A DNA stretch of 64,000 bases. Source: Parasponia andersonii. Its lineage: Eukaryota; Streptophyta; Magnoliopsida; Rosales; Cannabaceae. Numbering within the stretch: position 1 is the stretch's first letter; the number at the start of each line of letters is the position of its first letter. Below are positions 1-13,682 of the stretch, piece by piece. The notes beneath the pieces are model-generated. The model was given only the letters and a program-made list of their open reading frames with translations. It made no database searches and had not been told where the DNA came from. The stretch is from NCBI GenBank assembly GCA_002914805.1, contig JXTB01000030.1:168363-232362 (forward strand). Direction: 5' to 3'. The translations under genes and the position numbers were made by a program.

Positions 1-3000
1 TTTGAAAAAGTAAATCAATTTTTGTAAAAAGTAAATCAAAATTTTAAAAAATAAATCAATTTTCAAAAAATAAATCTATATATTTTGATATACTAAATAT
101 GGAAAATTGTCATTAGTTTAAATAAATTTTAAAATTCAGTCATTTTTAATAGCATTTTAAAAATGATTATTTTGCAAATTATGATCCAAAATTCGGTCAT
201 TTGCCTAAAATGTCATATCCTTTAACACATTACTACTTAGAGTCTTATAGTAAACCTAAAGGCCTAATCATAACCTCTGTACCTCCATGACCAACCTTAA
301 CATTTGGGCAGTCAGTAACTGCTACTCTAGCACTAGCAATCCAACTCCACGACTACACAACTGCTACTCTAGTAGTCCACACCTTTGGTCCTCCATGATT
401 GAAAAAGAGCTCGTGAACATGAAGTGCTCAACTCTATCTCCACGTAGTTGGCCACTTCATCTCCTCTTCAATTTTGTGTCTTTTATATGGATATTATGTT
501 ATATTAAATCTTGAATATTCTTTGATTTTGCTTCGTATTAGATGTAAATGGAATTATAAATACATATTTTTACATATGTTTCTTTTTTTTTTTTTTTTTT
601 TTAGGGTGACGAGTAGAGTACCCATAGGTACTTGTTTCCCATAACAGGGTTACCCGAACCCACCCTGCCAATATAAATATATAAATATGGCGGATATGGG
701 TGGAGATTTTACCTGCAAGTACAGAGTCAAGATAGCTATACTCACATCAAACTGCCTTATTGCCATCCCCAATCGTGATTCTGAGAGACTAGTACAGAGA
801 AACTTGAGAGAGGATTGAGCAAAGAAAGAGAAGGGAAACCTGAAAGGAAGGAAAAGAATAGAGTTTTGAGCTTTGAGATTTTTTCCCTAAGTCTTAACTA
901 CATTTCCAAATTATTAAGGCTACTTTTGTTCCATAAGCATATATTTGCAACAATTTTTTACTTCAGCATATGCATACAATTAGGGCTATTTTGTGGCATG
1001 TTTAATAAAATTTCTCTTATGGAATCTTGTACTTTATAGACCAAGTTTTCCCATCTAAAACTTGAAGAACTAGTAGACCAAATGTGCACAGTGCATTTGT
1101 GTCTGAACTTTTTTTTTTTCTTCAGAAATCACATTATTCAAAGTCATAGAGCTAAAAAGTTAGCTTTATCAAAACCAAACATGACAAAAGAAAATAACAA
1201 CATAAAGATATGAATTACAATGTTAAATATTTTGTATGATCTTTAGGACTTTGTACAATATCAATAGATTCTTAATTTTCCATTTTCCTCACAATGTGTA
1301 ATAAAGATAATTGATTCATTACTTTATGTTGATAAGATTTAATGGAATTTTTCCTTTAAATTTTTAAATTGTTTACTTTAATACATCTGATTCATGTGTT
1401 AGTCTTGTCCATATTTCAAATTTCAGTAATGCAATAACTCGTTTCATTTTTCAATAATTAATAAGGTTTTCATATAAATATATATTGATGACATTCAAGC
1501 AGAAGGTAATTGATGGACAAAGAATATAATATTTTAAGAGTGTTACTATTACCATATTTTATTTAAATTATTAGGGTATTTTATTTTGAGTAACTAGTTT
1601 TAAGTATATTGTTAATACAAGTTTCTAGAATTTGTATATTTTCCTAGTTGTGTCCAATTATCTATAAATAAACTTAACTATATACATGTTTAACAAATTA
1701 TGAATGAATATTGACTAATTATTGAGTTTCTCCTTCTATAATTCTGCCATCTCTTTCTGAGTTCTTGATCTGATTCTATTACTTTCCTATTTAGTCATCT
1801 AATTCTGCGTTATTTTTATTCATCTTTTGTTATTCTACCTATTCTTTTTCTTTTCTCAAATTATCCTATATCAATAATATATTAAGATTTTCTTGAGAAA
1901 AATTACATCACTATGAGTTTGGTAAAAGGGAAAAGGTAAAGGAAAGAAAGAGTGAGTGAGAAATAGTGGTAGGAAGGAAAAGAGAAAGGAAGAGAAAAAA
2001 AGGGGGAAAAGAAAAAGAAATGTAGGTAGGGCTCACAAAAACTCTCCCCCTAAAATTAGAGAGAAAACATTTAGTTGAGTTTAATTTATTTAACTATCCT
2101 TATATATCAATTTTTAAATTAATAATATAAAAAATAAAATAATTATTTTAAAATAAATAAATTTCATTTTTTTTTTCACTTCTACGTATCAAACAACTAT
2201 AGATGAAATATTTTTTTTTCCAATTTTAGACATTTTCTATCATTCCTATTTTTCTTTTTCTCTCATTTTCTTCTACTCTATCACTCTATCGAATATAGCC
2301 TGAGTTATCGCATGAGTTGACAACATTCATGGACAATAGTACATAAGTAAATGCATTTTATAGTTTGAGTAGTGAGTACTACTCTGAGCACTAGTGTGTT
2401 TTAATAAGTTTTGACCATCAACTATGTAAAATTGGATTTCTATTTTTTTATCGCTTAAATACTTATACAAGATACGTGAAAGAAACGATTCCAAAAATAC
2501 TTTATCTGTTTTGACTAAATACTATATTCAATCATATGTTCTCGTAAAACTCAAAAGTATCCATTCTATTTTTTAAAATAGGAAATCAATTTTTTTTAAC
2601 TAAAACTTTCTTAAATGACAATAATGCCCTTTGGATATTAATATCCAAATAACTCATTTTTTAATCATTTTATTAAAAAAAATCTTTAATGTTATTGGGA
2701 AAAAAAATTATTAACATTTTCTGTAATCTTAGAAAAGTGATTTTCCTTTTTTTAAAAGAAAAATAAATACAGAGTGTTTAGTAATATATTTTAGAAATAT
2801 ATATAAAGATATTCTAGACATTTCGCATTTTAAATTTGATCAAAATAGTATATAAAATATAATTTTTTTACTGCTTTGAAAAATAGAAGAAATATTTTTG
2901 GTTTTTATGAGAACAGAATATTAATTGAGGTATTTAGTTAAAATACATGAGGTATTTTTAGAAATATGCAAAATTAATACACTTGTATTTTTTCCCCTTC

Positions 3001-3237
3001 TCAAGAGAGAATATAAAAATCATCTTGTTAATAATTAATGGCATCCGATACCACAATGTAAGCAATGATGACAAGCAATTCCTTAAGCCAATACAAACCA
3101 AAATGGCAGAATATGTGGTATATGAGCCAATTTAACCACAACTTGATTCTTATTTCTGGGAATGAAGTAGACGTATGATCATTTACTTTTTTTTTTTTTT
3201 AAAGAAAGAAAGTTCAAATATCTTTTGTGTCAATAAT
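1..3237. other. AT-rich intergenic DNA, no gene seen
   Basis: I see no convincing exon on either strand; the short open frames are low-complexity and resemble no family I know. Around 600-770 a stretch rich in GGGTACC/ACCCGAACCC-like words resembles the ends of Ac-type hAT elements, but no matching second end or target duplication is visible. Around 1911-2203 the ends carry weakly inverted words (CTATGAGTTTGG and TCAAACAACTATAG), possibly a decayed MITE. Both calls are weak. Confidence 0.5.
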
Positions 3238-4939
3238 TTTTTTAAGTTCACAGACAAACAGAGTGTAGTAATCCTGGTTCAATGCTAAACAAAATCCAAA
3301 CAATCCAAATACCATGACGACAAGCTTCGAGCATTACCAAGATGACGAACTACAATTCTGATGGCTTCTTACTCCTCTTGATCACCAAGATCGCACTGAA
3401 CATCACCTGAGGAAGAAGGTAGGAAGGGATGATCATAAAATGCCCAGTTGGAAAAGCAATTACCTCGGTTGAAAACATTTTAGTGATGAAGAATTCATGT
3501 ATTGTTAGTTTAGTCCAAAATATATATATATATGTATAATCCAAACCGGAAATCCATATATATATAATCAAAACCATTCAATTCATATCCACATGATACA
3601 AATCAACCCATATTCATGAGCTCTCATCCTTTCATCTGTGGAAACCCAGGATGATGATACTAAGTATGCCTAATGGCCTGCCTGATACCTAAGCCCATAC
3701 CCGGATGAGACATTCGTATGTCACCTAACAAACCTGGAGGGGCAACCGAATTATCTACGCTTGCCAAATAGGGAGGTAATCAGAAGTAACAAAATCCCAC
3801 GTGGGTTTATAGACTCAGCACCAACGGTGGGACACGCAACACCATATTATAAACCCACGATACTAACACGATGCTCATGTATGATCCTATGACACATGCA
3901 ATACAGAATTGAGGTGTGAAAATAATCATGTTCGGGTTTTTCAATAAAATCAATATACTAGGTTTTATAGGAAAACGGGCAGCATAGCGGCCCTATTTTT
4001 AATATACGTAAAATAACCTATACTCCGAAAATTCTCAGAGTAATACAATATGTATACATCATACAATCAATTCCAATCACATATGCTTGAATAGTCTAAA
4101 AATTACGTTTGTTCTCATATGTTGCAGAAAATAAGTTTTATTCGAAAACGATATTAAATAGAAGTAGTTGAGTCCCTACCTCACTCGAATAGCGATACCA
4201 TGCTATTGAATCCTTAAGGTGTTATTGACGATTGTCCGGAGGGTCAGGAGCTAATTTCAAGCCCTCGATTGTCCTTTTGTGAAAAATCAACTTCTCAACG
4301 AAGCTTCAATTCCACAAGCGGATTTCTTCATTGAATTTCTAGCACCCAAAATAGTTAGGTTAGACATATAACTTGTCTAATTCGGGTTCGAGCTCACACC
4401 GAGCCGTTGGCACGTGAAACGAGGCAAATCTCGACCGTTTGATATCGATTTCCGTGCCGGTCACCAAACATAGGCAATATATATATATATATCAAACTTC
4501 TCTATTTTCCGAGTATAATCCAAAAATGATAACAAAAACAAAATCCGATAATGGGATTAGAAAGTCAAACTTAAATTTAAAATATCCAAAAATTACAACT
4601 TTTGATTTGGGCATTATGGGGTCAAGATATATATATCTTGAGCTTTCTCTCGACGAGATGAATCCAACGAGCCCGTTTGAGGTCGAACAGAGGCTGGAAT
4701 CGTTGCTGGCGATGAAAAGCTTCGAATGGCCGAAAATGACATTTTCCGGCGAGCAGGCCTCGGCAGCGGTTGGCAACGATCGGCGGAGCTTCCTGGCAGC
4801 ATGACATGTTGACGCCGGTGGGCTGGAAGGGCGGATGATGGCCTTGCACTTTTGGCCGAGAGAAAACCCGAGAGAGAGTTGACGCCGGTGGGCTGGAAGG
4901 GCGGACGATGGCCTTGCACTTTCGGCAGAGAGAAAACCC

Positions 4940-5002
<63 letters not shown>

Positions 5003-5199
5003 TCGGGGAAGAGAGAGAGACGAAAAGAAACAGGGCACGTGGCTCTGTTTTATAAGGCAGTGCAATTTTTCAAATCTGTCCACCAAAATTTGCAATTTCG
5101 TCCTTTTGTACAAAATTTTTGCAAATTAATCTCCCCATTATAATATCCAGAAAATTGATAAAATGTCCAAAGTACCCTCCCAAAATCCGGGTTTTTACG
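3238..5199 (+). mobile_element. Long-LTR-like fossil, copy 1 (probably Ty3/gypsy type, non-coding)
   Basis: This is a solo, non-coding, LTR-like segment of about 2 kb, oriented with its TGTCA-type end at the left. Its interior is homologous, in inverse orientation, to 43851-46072: the block around 4200-4330 (GGAGGGTCAGGAGC and AAATCAACTTCTCAACGAAG) matches the reverse complement of 44560-44650, and the end near 5160-5199 matches the left end of that copy. No protein-coding interior is present. Possible target duplications are TTTTG (3233-3237) and TGTTG (5200-5204), an imperfect match. It is old and broken. The family assignment rests on end structure and length only. Confidence 0.6.
4808..5000 (+). 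repeat. 70-bp tandem duplication followed by (GA)n
   Basis: A unit of about 70 bp beginning GTTGACGCCGGTGGGCTGG occurs at 4808 and again at 4878, nearly identical. A (GA)n microsatellite runs from about 4942 to 5000. Both lie inside the LTR-like fossil. The duplication is GC-rich compared with its surroundings. Confidence 0.85.
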
Positions 5200-5639
5200 T
5201 GTTGTCTCTTTAAAATTATTTAAATAATTTGTTATAGTTTTATCTTTATTCAAACTAAGAGCTAGTTTACTATAATTATGTTATAACCTTGCTGAGAGTA
5301 AGAAACAATTGCACATACTTCAAAAGCAATCCTAAAAGGGCTATATAAGACACTTCATATTTATATATAATAATAGACTACACCAAGGTTTGGTTGCTAG
5401 TAAAATAAAATAAAGTAAAACAAAATCTCTTTCCTCAATTTTTCTTTCTTTTTCCTTTTCCCCCCAAAATTAGGTAATCTATTAATCCAAATTAGACTCT
5501 ACAACAAGATGAAATGAAAAAGGATAATAATTGGCACAAACTCTATCTCCATCAATAACGGAAGTAACTAGTATATAGATTATTTCATTTGTTGATCAAG
5601 GATTGTAGTGACAAGAAAAAAAACACAAGACCAACACTT

Positions 5640-6140
5640 AATAGTAGATATGTCAATATAGGCCGACTCACATTCAGAAGAAAATCTAGTATTAGTTTGA
5701 CCCGTTACATATAATAGGGACTAGGATGGGCCTCAGTCATAGATCTATAGGCTCGGCCGACTTGACCCAAATTTCTATCGGCTTATATTTATTCATTCTA
5801 TAAAAAATTTATATATATATATTTCTTAATTAAAATTTAAAAAATCTTAATTAAATATTTTCATCTATATACTTTTAATAGTTTTTATTTATTTATTTTT
5901 GTTTATTTTCAATTTATTCAAATTTTCAAAGTATACGAATGCGTTTTAGGCTCATATTTGATTTTTAAAATATAGAACAATAATGAAATCATGCCTATAT
6001 TTGGCCTGCATAAGAACAACCCACTTTGGCCCGTGTAAATATGAGTTAGACTTGTGAGCCTTGTTGAGTCTTAATAAGAGTATGGGTCGGGTCGGGCTGG
6101 TATATATTTTAGGCGAGCTATACCTAGACCTTGTAATATC
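5640..6140. mobile_element. Possible decayed hAT-type element
   Basis: The left side carries TAGATATGTCAATATAGGCC and the right side carries GGGTCGGGTCGGGCTGG and GGCGAGCTATACC. Repeats of GGGTCGG/GGCCGAC words at both ends of a short AT-rich interior are typical of plant Ac/Ds-like elements. I find no clean terminal inverted repeat and no 8-bp duplication, so the limits are approximate. Confidence 0.3.
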
Positions 6141-9100
6141 AAGTTTGTTACTTAGCCTAAAATCTTACTATTATTTAATAACATAAATTAAATAGTTATA
6201 CACTAAGGAATTTTGTGGAGATGGTTGCAGTGAAATATATACATGAAAGCTAAGTTTAACCACATGTGCCTGATAAAAAGAAAAAGATATGGATTTCCAA
6301 ATTTATACATATAATTATTATTTAATGTGTTGAGTATTTAATTAATTTTAATATTAAATTAATAAGTAATATTGATTTTCTTTTTTAAATATATGATAAT
6401 AGAATAGTCAGTATATATTTATGTATTTAAGTTTGATTAAATATATAATATGATATATATAACTACTACCATTATTAATATGATATGGATTTAATTAATT
6501 GTGTTTGCTATTAGGTTCTAAATTTGGCCCAATAGGATAGTCCAAATTGAAGTTGTTAATATGATTTGTTTGTATTTGGACTTTAAATATTTTAGCCCAA
6601 TAATCACTTATCTTGATACAAGAAATCCCAAATTAAAATTTCTAATAATTTTAGCCCAAATTATAGATTAAGTATTATATGTATTATATATATATATTTA
6701 ATTCAATAAAATAACTTTAGATAAAAAGAGAGAGAAAAGAAAAGAAAAGAATAATTGAAAACTTTTGCTAAATTGGCAATAAATTATATTATGACTATTT
6801 TTATCATTTGTATACTATTACTTTGTTATTAGTGGAGTTAGCATGTTTACATCTCACTAACTATTAAAACAAAAAAATTTAATTAATAATATTAGAAAAC
6901 AAAATAAATTTTGAAAAGTATAAAAATGGTATGGTTTAATACATTAACTATTTAAAAGATGTTGTCTACATATTATGTATCCACATGTTGTTATTAAATA
7001 TTATACTATTTTTATAAGCGGAAGAACATAGTGAAAATTAATTAATTTCATGACCAAAGATAACAAATAATAAAAAAAGAGAATAAAGTTAAGTAAGTGG
7101 TGCAATTATTATTAACTTTAAATATATATATATTTTAAATATATTTTATGCTCACAATAAGCCTATAAATAGAGCACTATCTTGTAACTACAATATACTT
7201 TTTTCTTATATGTTTCTCTACCTTTTTTTCTCTTATAATTGTGGTAGTCTATAAAAATTTCAAGAAGTTCTCTAAAGTTTTCTTCACAATTCAAAAAAAA
7301 AAATTATTAAAACTCTTAGTCTTTCAATATTAATATATTTTACTATACTTAGGTTCAAATTCAATCTACGATATTTGGAGTTAAAAATTTTGTTAAGGTC
7401 TGAAATTTTTATAAAAAGTCTCTTAATAAGTCTATTTAATTTTTGGAAAGTTTTACATTTATATCTTGCTCTTATGATTTTATAGATATTTTTTTATACA
7501 TGTTGATTGTCATCTAAGAAACACTGAAAAATAAATTTTATCGAGTTTGTTCTGTGATTTTAAAGGGCAAATGTTTTTAATTTGAGTTGAAAAATTTAAA
7601 AATATATTCATATATATATATATTAACTCATATGTTGGAAAGTTTTTGATGTTATGATTTTATTTATAGTCATTATTAAATTTTCTTTATATATTACCTT
7701 TGTAACCGGTAAATCTGATATTTTTATTTATCAAAGATAATACTGTTAAAATCTCATCCTATTGATATTATTTAGGCTTCAAAATTTTATTAGACACTAA
7801 TATATATGTCATAAAAGACTCAAAATATTTTTAAAATTTTTGGAAATATTTATAATTAATTATGATTTTTGAAATAATATATAGTTTTGTAAGTTAAATG
7901 CTGTCATGAATTTTAAGGTATAACTTTAAGAATTCTATGTGATATTTAATAGTATAATTTTGAATCTCTAATTTTTGTCTATGTTTAAAAATATATTAGA
8001 GATGTTCTATTAAAATATCAATATTTTGGATATGTAGAAATAATTCTATAAAATTCAAGAATGGTTTAGTACTTTAATAGTTTTTATCAAATTTCAGTTT
8101 ATAGATTAGAAATTAGTAAAAGCATATCAGAACTTATTAAAAAAATTTCTAAATGATTTTCTATAACTTTATTTTTATGTTATTATATTAATAGCAAAGT
8201 TTCAAAATAAATGAAATTTTGTACTAAAATCAAAAATACTTTAAGTATGCATTACTTGTTGAAATTTTTATAGTTTTTAGTTATATATGTTATGAAACAT
8301 AATTTTATAGTTGTATGATATGAGTATTTTTTTAAGACATATAAATATGTTTCTTGTAGCACGTACTAATATATATAATGAATATTATTGCATGAATATG
8401 AATAAAAAATGATAAAAAAGACATGTGGTTACGACAAGGTCGAGTGTGTGTAATTTCACTACAAGCACAAATAAAATTTTGTAAGGGCCTAAAGTTAGTA
8501 AATCTCACCTCGAGTGTTTATATAAAAAGTTATGTGCTATTTGTAATGTAATTATAATTGTACTAATATATTGTTATATGTTCTGTAATAATAATTATCT
8601 TAAGTATGTAAATATGTCATGAACATGTGCATACATAATTGTATGAAAAAAAAATTATAATTTTCAGTGAAATTATTTTTTAAAAAAGTACTATGTATCT
8701 AAAACTATATTTTAAGAAAAATATTTTCTTTAAGTGTATGTTAAGTTCTTGAAAGGAGTGTGGGCAACTACTGACTTACTCATAGTCACTATGGTAATAA
8801 TAAAAGTTTAAATTGCGATGCTAGTCATTATAGTACGATAGTTATATAGGATCCAAATAGCTATAGGACATATGCTTGTCATGATACTATCTTTATAGCC
8901 CATCACTTCTGATAGATTTGGTATTACACTATGTTGAGCTCAAATATGAAAAGTTTATGAAATGAAAATAATTATGACAAGATATTTCAAAAAAAAAAGA
9001 TACATAATTATGATTCTAAAAGTATACTATTTATGTGACATGATATTCAATACATGCATGAGATTTATTTATTTGGTGTAAGCTCATTTTATTCATTTAA

Positions 9101-10435
9101 ATTTTTCAGATAAACAATTATTTCTACTAAAAGTTAGTTGGTAGTGGCGGAATCCCAAATGACAATAAAATATTTTAAGCAATTTTATATTCTTATTTTG
9201 AAGTACTTAATTATTTGACCAAAAATGAGTATAGTTTTATTTTTATAAAGTATATAAATTTAATTTCTATTTTGAGAGACTTAATTTTAATTATGAAGTT
9301 AAATAAATCTTCATTAAAAAAGTATTCCTTTAATTTAATTACGAATAGTAACGTTTAAAAGAAAATGAAATTTTCAAAAAAAAAATGACCGATCTTCTGC
9401 TTTAACCTTATAAGATAAAATTATAAATTAACATCTCTTTTTAATCTAGATTTACGTAATGTTATAGACCTAGTACAAAGTCTGTATGGGTTTATCAAAT
9501 GTGAGTCGGACCAACTTGACCTATTTTACATCTTGACTTGATAGAAATCTTCTTCATTCTTAGCTTGGATTTGCGTGTCTTTTACTATTTAGAATATAAT
9601 AAATTAATCATCATGCCATTTGATGTCAAATTTTTAAATTTGATAAACAAATTATTACTTTGTAATACTATATTTTTATTATTGTAAACGAGATTTTAAG
9701 ATAAAATATATTTCTTGCCAATAATTTATATCTTTTTTTTTTACAAATATATAAGAATTGAGATATTTAAGTAAATAATAATGAAAATATTTGAGATGAT
9801 ATGTATTCAAATGTATGATACACATCAATTTAATTTATCAATGTAATAGTCCAACTTTACTTTAGAAAACAACAATAACAACCAACAGTAATCTAACCAA
9901 AAAGAAAAGATCAAAATGATATTAGGGACTTCATTGAAAAGAAAAAAAAAAAAGAAATTGTAGAGATCCATTGGTTGAAAGGGTTATTTTTCCAAAAGTT
10001 TAAGAGTCATCTCTTTCAAAATCTATATGAATGTGTCCGTCTAAGCTCAACACTTGAATCCCCCATAGCCTACATGACTGTATTTTAAAAATAAATAAAT
10101 AAAAATTAAAAAATCAACATATTATAGACAAATAAATATAACTAATGTTAAATTATAAACATAAAACTTTAATATTTATATATTATTGTAATACATTGAA
10201 GCTATAACCTTGAATTTTCGCTTCGACGTAAATAAAACAAATTGTTATGTTTAAAGTTTTTTTTTTTTAAATTCCTAAATAATTATCTTTATGTTAATAC
10301 ATTTACTTTTGAAACTAAAGATAATACATTTTGTACAATCAATTGAACTAAATCTACGAGTTAGATATAATTTACCTTTTAATAGTAAAAGAACAAATAA
10401 CACTTTCAGTTCTAATTGTCATTAAAGTCAATTAT

Positions 10436-10474
<39 letters not shown>

Positions 10475-10788
10475 TATTCATATATCCTCGTGACCACTAT
10501 CTCAAATTTTAAAACATATATGTTTTTAAGATTTTTTTGCGTTTGATTTCCTTTAGTAGTTCTATATATTACTTGTGATTTATTTTTGATATGTGTTAAA
10601 ATACTTCTATGCAAGTTTAACATTAAATTTAATCAAATTGTATTTAGATGTTTGATATAAAATTTATAAGTACCAACAATCTTATATAGTAAGTATTACT
10701 CTAAAAATTCAAAATTACATGGTCTTTTTACATAACTTCTTAAATCATTTATTAATATATTTATCCAACTTAAATAACATCAATAACC
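6141..10788. other. AT-rich intergenic DNA; possible very old LTR-like remnant at about 7.1-9.4 kb
   Basis: No coding sequence is recognisable. The stretch 7100-9400 has a promoter-like start (GCCTATAAATAGAG at about 7160) and later words (GAGCTCAAATATG near 8938, GTAAGCTCATTTT near 9078, TTTCAGATAAAC near 9104). These echo the order of blocks in the long-LTR-like family at 43.85-46.07 kb, but the similarity is too weak to assign. The remainder shows only AT-rich sequence. Confidence 0.3.
10439..10471. repeat. (TA)n microsatellite
   Basis: An uninterrupted run of about 16 TA units. Confidence 0.95.
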
Positions 10789-11227
10789 TTAAACCTTATT
10801 TGATAGATAAGACTAGGATTAAGATTGAGATTATTTATCTATTCTTATATTTGATGCTAATTTGGGATTGAAATAAATAATCCACAACTTCAAAATTGTC
10901 TCATATGAGTGAGATAATTTATTCCATTCAAAATAGTTTATTAATCTTACATTCAAAAGTGGTAGGACTTATATCTATTCTGAATTTCAAAACTAGTGAG
11001 TCCCATAATATGAATATTTTTTCTAAATTTTTTAAGATTTAAACTAATATAAAATAAATTTATTAGACATTCCAATGAAAAGTGGGTTTCATATTGTAAT
11101 AATAATCATAATCTAATCCAATATTACACCAAAGATGAAATAATATTAAGTTTATCAAATCCAGTTTATTATATTTCAATCCGATGCTATAATCCAATTC
11201 AAACCTGCATATCAAACACACCCTTAA
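10789..11227. mobile_element. MITE-like element, possibly Tourist/Harbinger type
   Basis: The element is about 430 bp and non-coding. The right end, read in reverse, begins GGGTGTGTTTGATATGC, and the left end reads ACCTTATTTGATAGATAAG, sharing TTTGATA in the inverted position. Both are flanked by TTA(A) (10789-10792 and 11224-11227), the target duplication expected for PIF/Harbinger MITEs. The terminal repeats are imperfect, so the superfamily is tentative. Confidence 0.45.
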
Positions 11228-12900
11228 AAGTTAAAAAATATTGTAATAATTAACACATAATCTCAAATTACAATAATCTGTGCTTTGTGTGAAAGAATGA
11301 CTAGTTAATAAATACATTTAATACTTGATGAAAATAAAAACAATATCTATACAAAAGTAAAATATGATACGATAATTAAACTCATATGATAATAAAGTCA
11401 ATGAAAACAAAGACATTCACACCAATAGAAGAATTATTAAATATAAAACTAATAGAAGTTTTCTCTAAAAAGTAACGAAACTCACATGTATATTTATTTT
11501 CTCTCATACCTAATCATGTACTTTTTCAATTTATTTTCAAGACTTCCTCGACATTTTCTCCCACCCACTTTTCCTTTTTATCGAACTTATATATTTGTAA
11601 TCAGAGACAACTTATGCCATCAAATTTGTAAATAATATTTAGGCCTGTAAGGGATAATTTTATTACTTGAAGTACTACAAAAATTAATAAATGTATGTTT
11701 CTTTCAAAATATATTAATAAAAAGACCTTTTAAGAAAATACTTGTAAAAATAACTTTTGAGTTCTAAAAGATTTTTGTGAACTATTTTAATAGCATCTTT
11801 GGACTTTTCGTTCTGAAAGTAAAAATATTCAAAGATTTTTATAGAAAAGATGGGGAGTTCATATAAAAGTATTTTTTAAATAAAAGAAAATCTTCTGAAA
11901 ATCTATCAAAAAAACTCTTAAAAGAATCTTTTAAGCCATAACAAATATTTAAAAGATACACCAACATGCTTATTGAATGTAAAATATAATGACTCACTTT
12001 TTATAAATTAAGTATTTACATCTATGGATCATCTAAGGCCTTATGATGAAAAAAAGGACTTATCCATAAATATTTTTATACAACTAAAAGTTACTTGGAT
12101 TATATGTTCCTTAACAAAGTCTAAAACACATTTTTTTTTTTCAACAAATCACAAACTGCTTCTACCACTACCACTATCTATAGCATCTTAATACCATTAT
12201 TGATCTTGATCATGATCCTAACTGCGCCTCCGTTCGATTGCCAATATCGGTGTTTCGACTAATTTTTGACTCGTGGTCGAGAAATTTATAAAAGTGGTTA
12301 GACCATAGTCGAAAAATTTTGACGCAGGCCAAACTTGGTTGGCTGACTTCCAAACATCGCCTTCTTTATTTTTTTTATTTCAACATAGTTAAATTTTTTT
12401 GACTAGGATCAAGTTGGGAGTAATTTTAGAATTCGTAATTTTTATAAATCATTTATAATTTGTCCATTTTTCTATCACAAAAAATGATCAAAATCGATAA
12501 TAACTCTTTATATTGCCAAAAGTTGGTATTCTTTTTTACAAGACCAAAATACTTACTTTGTTTTTAGAGAAGATATATTTGATTTTGATTGACAAGAATC
12601 ATTATATCCTTTTTAGATTTTCATTTTTATGTGTTTAATTTACTAATCAGTGTATATTTTCCTAAAATAAAAAAAAAAGTGAAAATTGAGCTATGTATGA
12701 CATTTTTAGAAAAAAATTGGAAATATATAGTGGGCTCATTATTTTAGATGAATATTATTTTTTAATTTTTTTTAGAAAAATGTTATTTCTAAAATAATAC
12801 GGAAAAAATGATATTTAGTTTTCGAGGGAATTGAAAACAAATCTGACCACTTTACTTTTGTAATGTTTTCATAGGAAGTGTTAGAGTTTAAGGAGTAAGT
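11228..12900. other. AT-rich intergenic DNA upstream of AGO4, nothing recognised
   Basis: There is no recognisable gene, repeat family or RNA gene. Base composition becomes more balanced from about 12900 towards the AGO4 promoter. Confidence 0.5.
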
Positions 12901-13682
12901 TTGTCTAATAAATCATCTAAAAATCCAACCAAAACCGCAAGCTGTGACTGTTTCAATCCCCAACAAGGGAGAGAATCGGAGAAACAACGCTGTGACCTAA
13001 ACGAAGATCCTAAACCTTTTTTATCCACAAGTACGGACGATTCGAATAATAAACCAACGTTTTCAGTCTTTTAGATAAAACTCGCGGGCCCCACTAGTGT
13101 GGGCACAAAACCCAAATGACCTTACTGTCCCCCTCCTTCCCGTTCTCTTTTCGGGACACGTCATCCGTAGTGCAATTTCCATAAAGGTCAAAAGCATAAA
13201 ATCGCGGGAGCACACGGTGCACCCGAGGAGTGACATAACCAACTTTTTTAGCCAAGCAACCAAGTTTGAGAGGGACAGAGCGCGTGCGCTTTGGTCACCG
13301 TGACGGTCGCCGTCTGTGACTGTGAGACTAGCAGAAAAGGTGAGGTGGTTGGAGACGCGATTTTTTTTTTTTTTTTTTTTTAACTTTACATAGGTAAAAC
13401 CGTAGCAATTAATGCCGTCTTTAATTTTTAGTCTCACCGGACGAATCTGGACCGTCCATCTGAATAAGAATTAGAGATTGTAGGAACTGTACGCTACAGT
13501 ACTTGAGAGGAATTGTAGCACTTAAATACGGAGACGAAGACGCACCCACCTTCACACTGTTTTACAGTCTCACTCACTCTTCCCCGCTCTTGGTGGTTTC
13601 GTTGAGAGAGAAAGTTTGAGAGAGAAAATTCGGTTCAAGCTTTGGTTTTTAGGGTTTCTCTTTTGCTTGGTTCCTGTTTCAG
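12900..13682 (+). promoter_or_regulatory. Promoter and first non-coding exon of the AGO4-like gene
   Basis: The base composition rises sharply in GC (13080-13330) compared with the DNA upstream. A TATA-like TTAAATA lies at about 13522. It is followed by a pyrimidine-rich leader (TCTCACTCACTCTTCCCC at about 13568) and GAGAGAGAAAG words typical of plant 5' UTRs. A telo-box TTTAGGGTTT lies at 13648-13657 in the leader. The leader ends at a good donor, CAG/GTACAG, at 13682/13683. The transcription start near 13550 is inferred. Confidence 0.6.

Noticed and set aside
4439-5113. Overlapping open frames on both strands, some with runs of Arg-Glu or Ser-Leu.
   Set aside because: They arise from the (GA)n tract and GC-rich duplication within the LTR-like fossil; no start context, splice frame or family match.
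13063-13437. A 124-codon open frame on the minus strand upstream of AGO4.
   Set aside because: It lies in the GC-rich AGO4 promoter, includes a poly-lysine run from a T tract and resembles no protein family.
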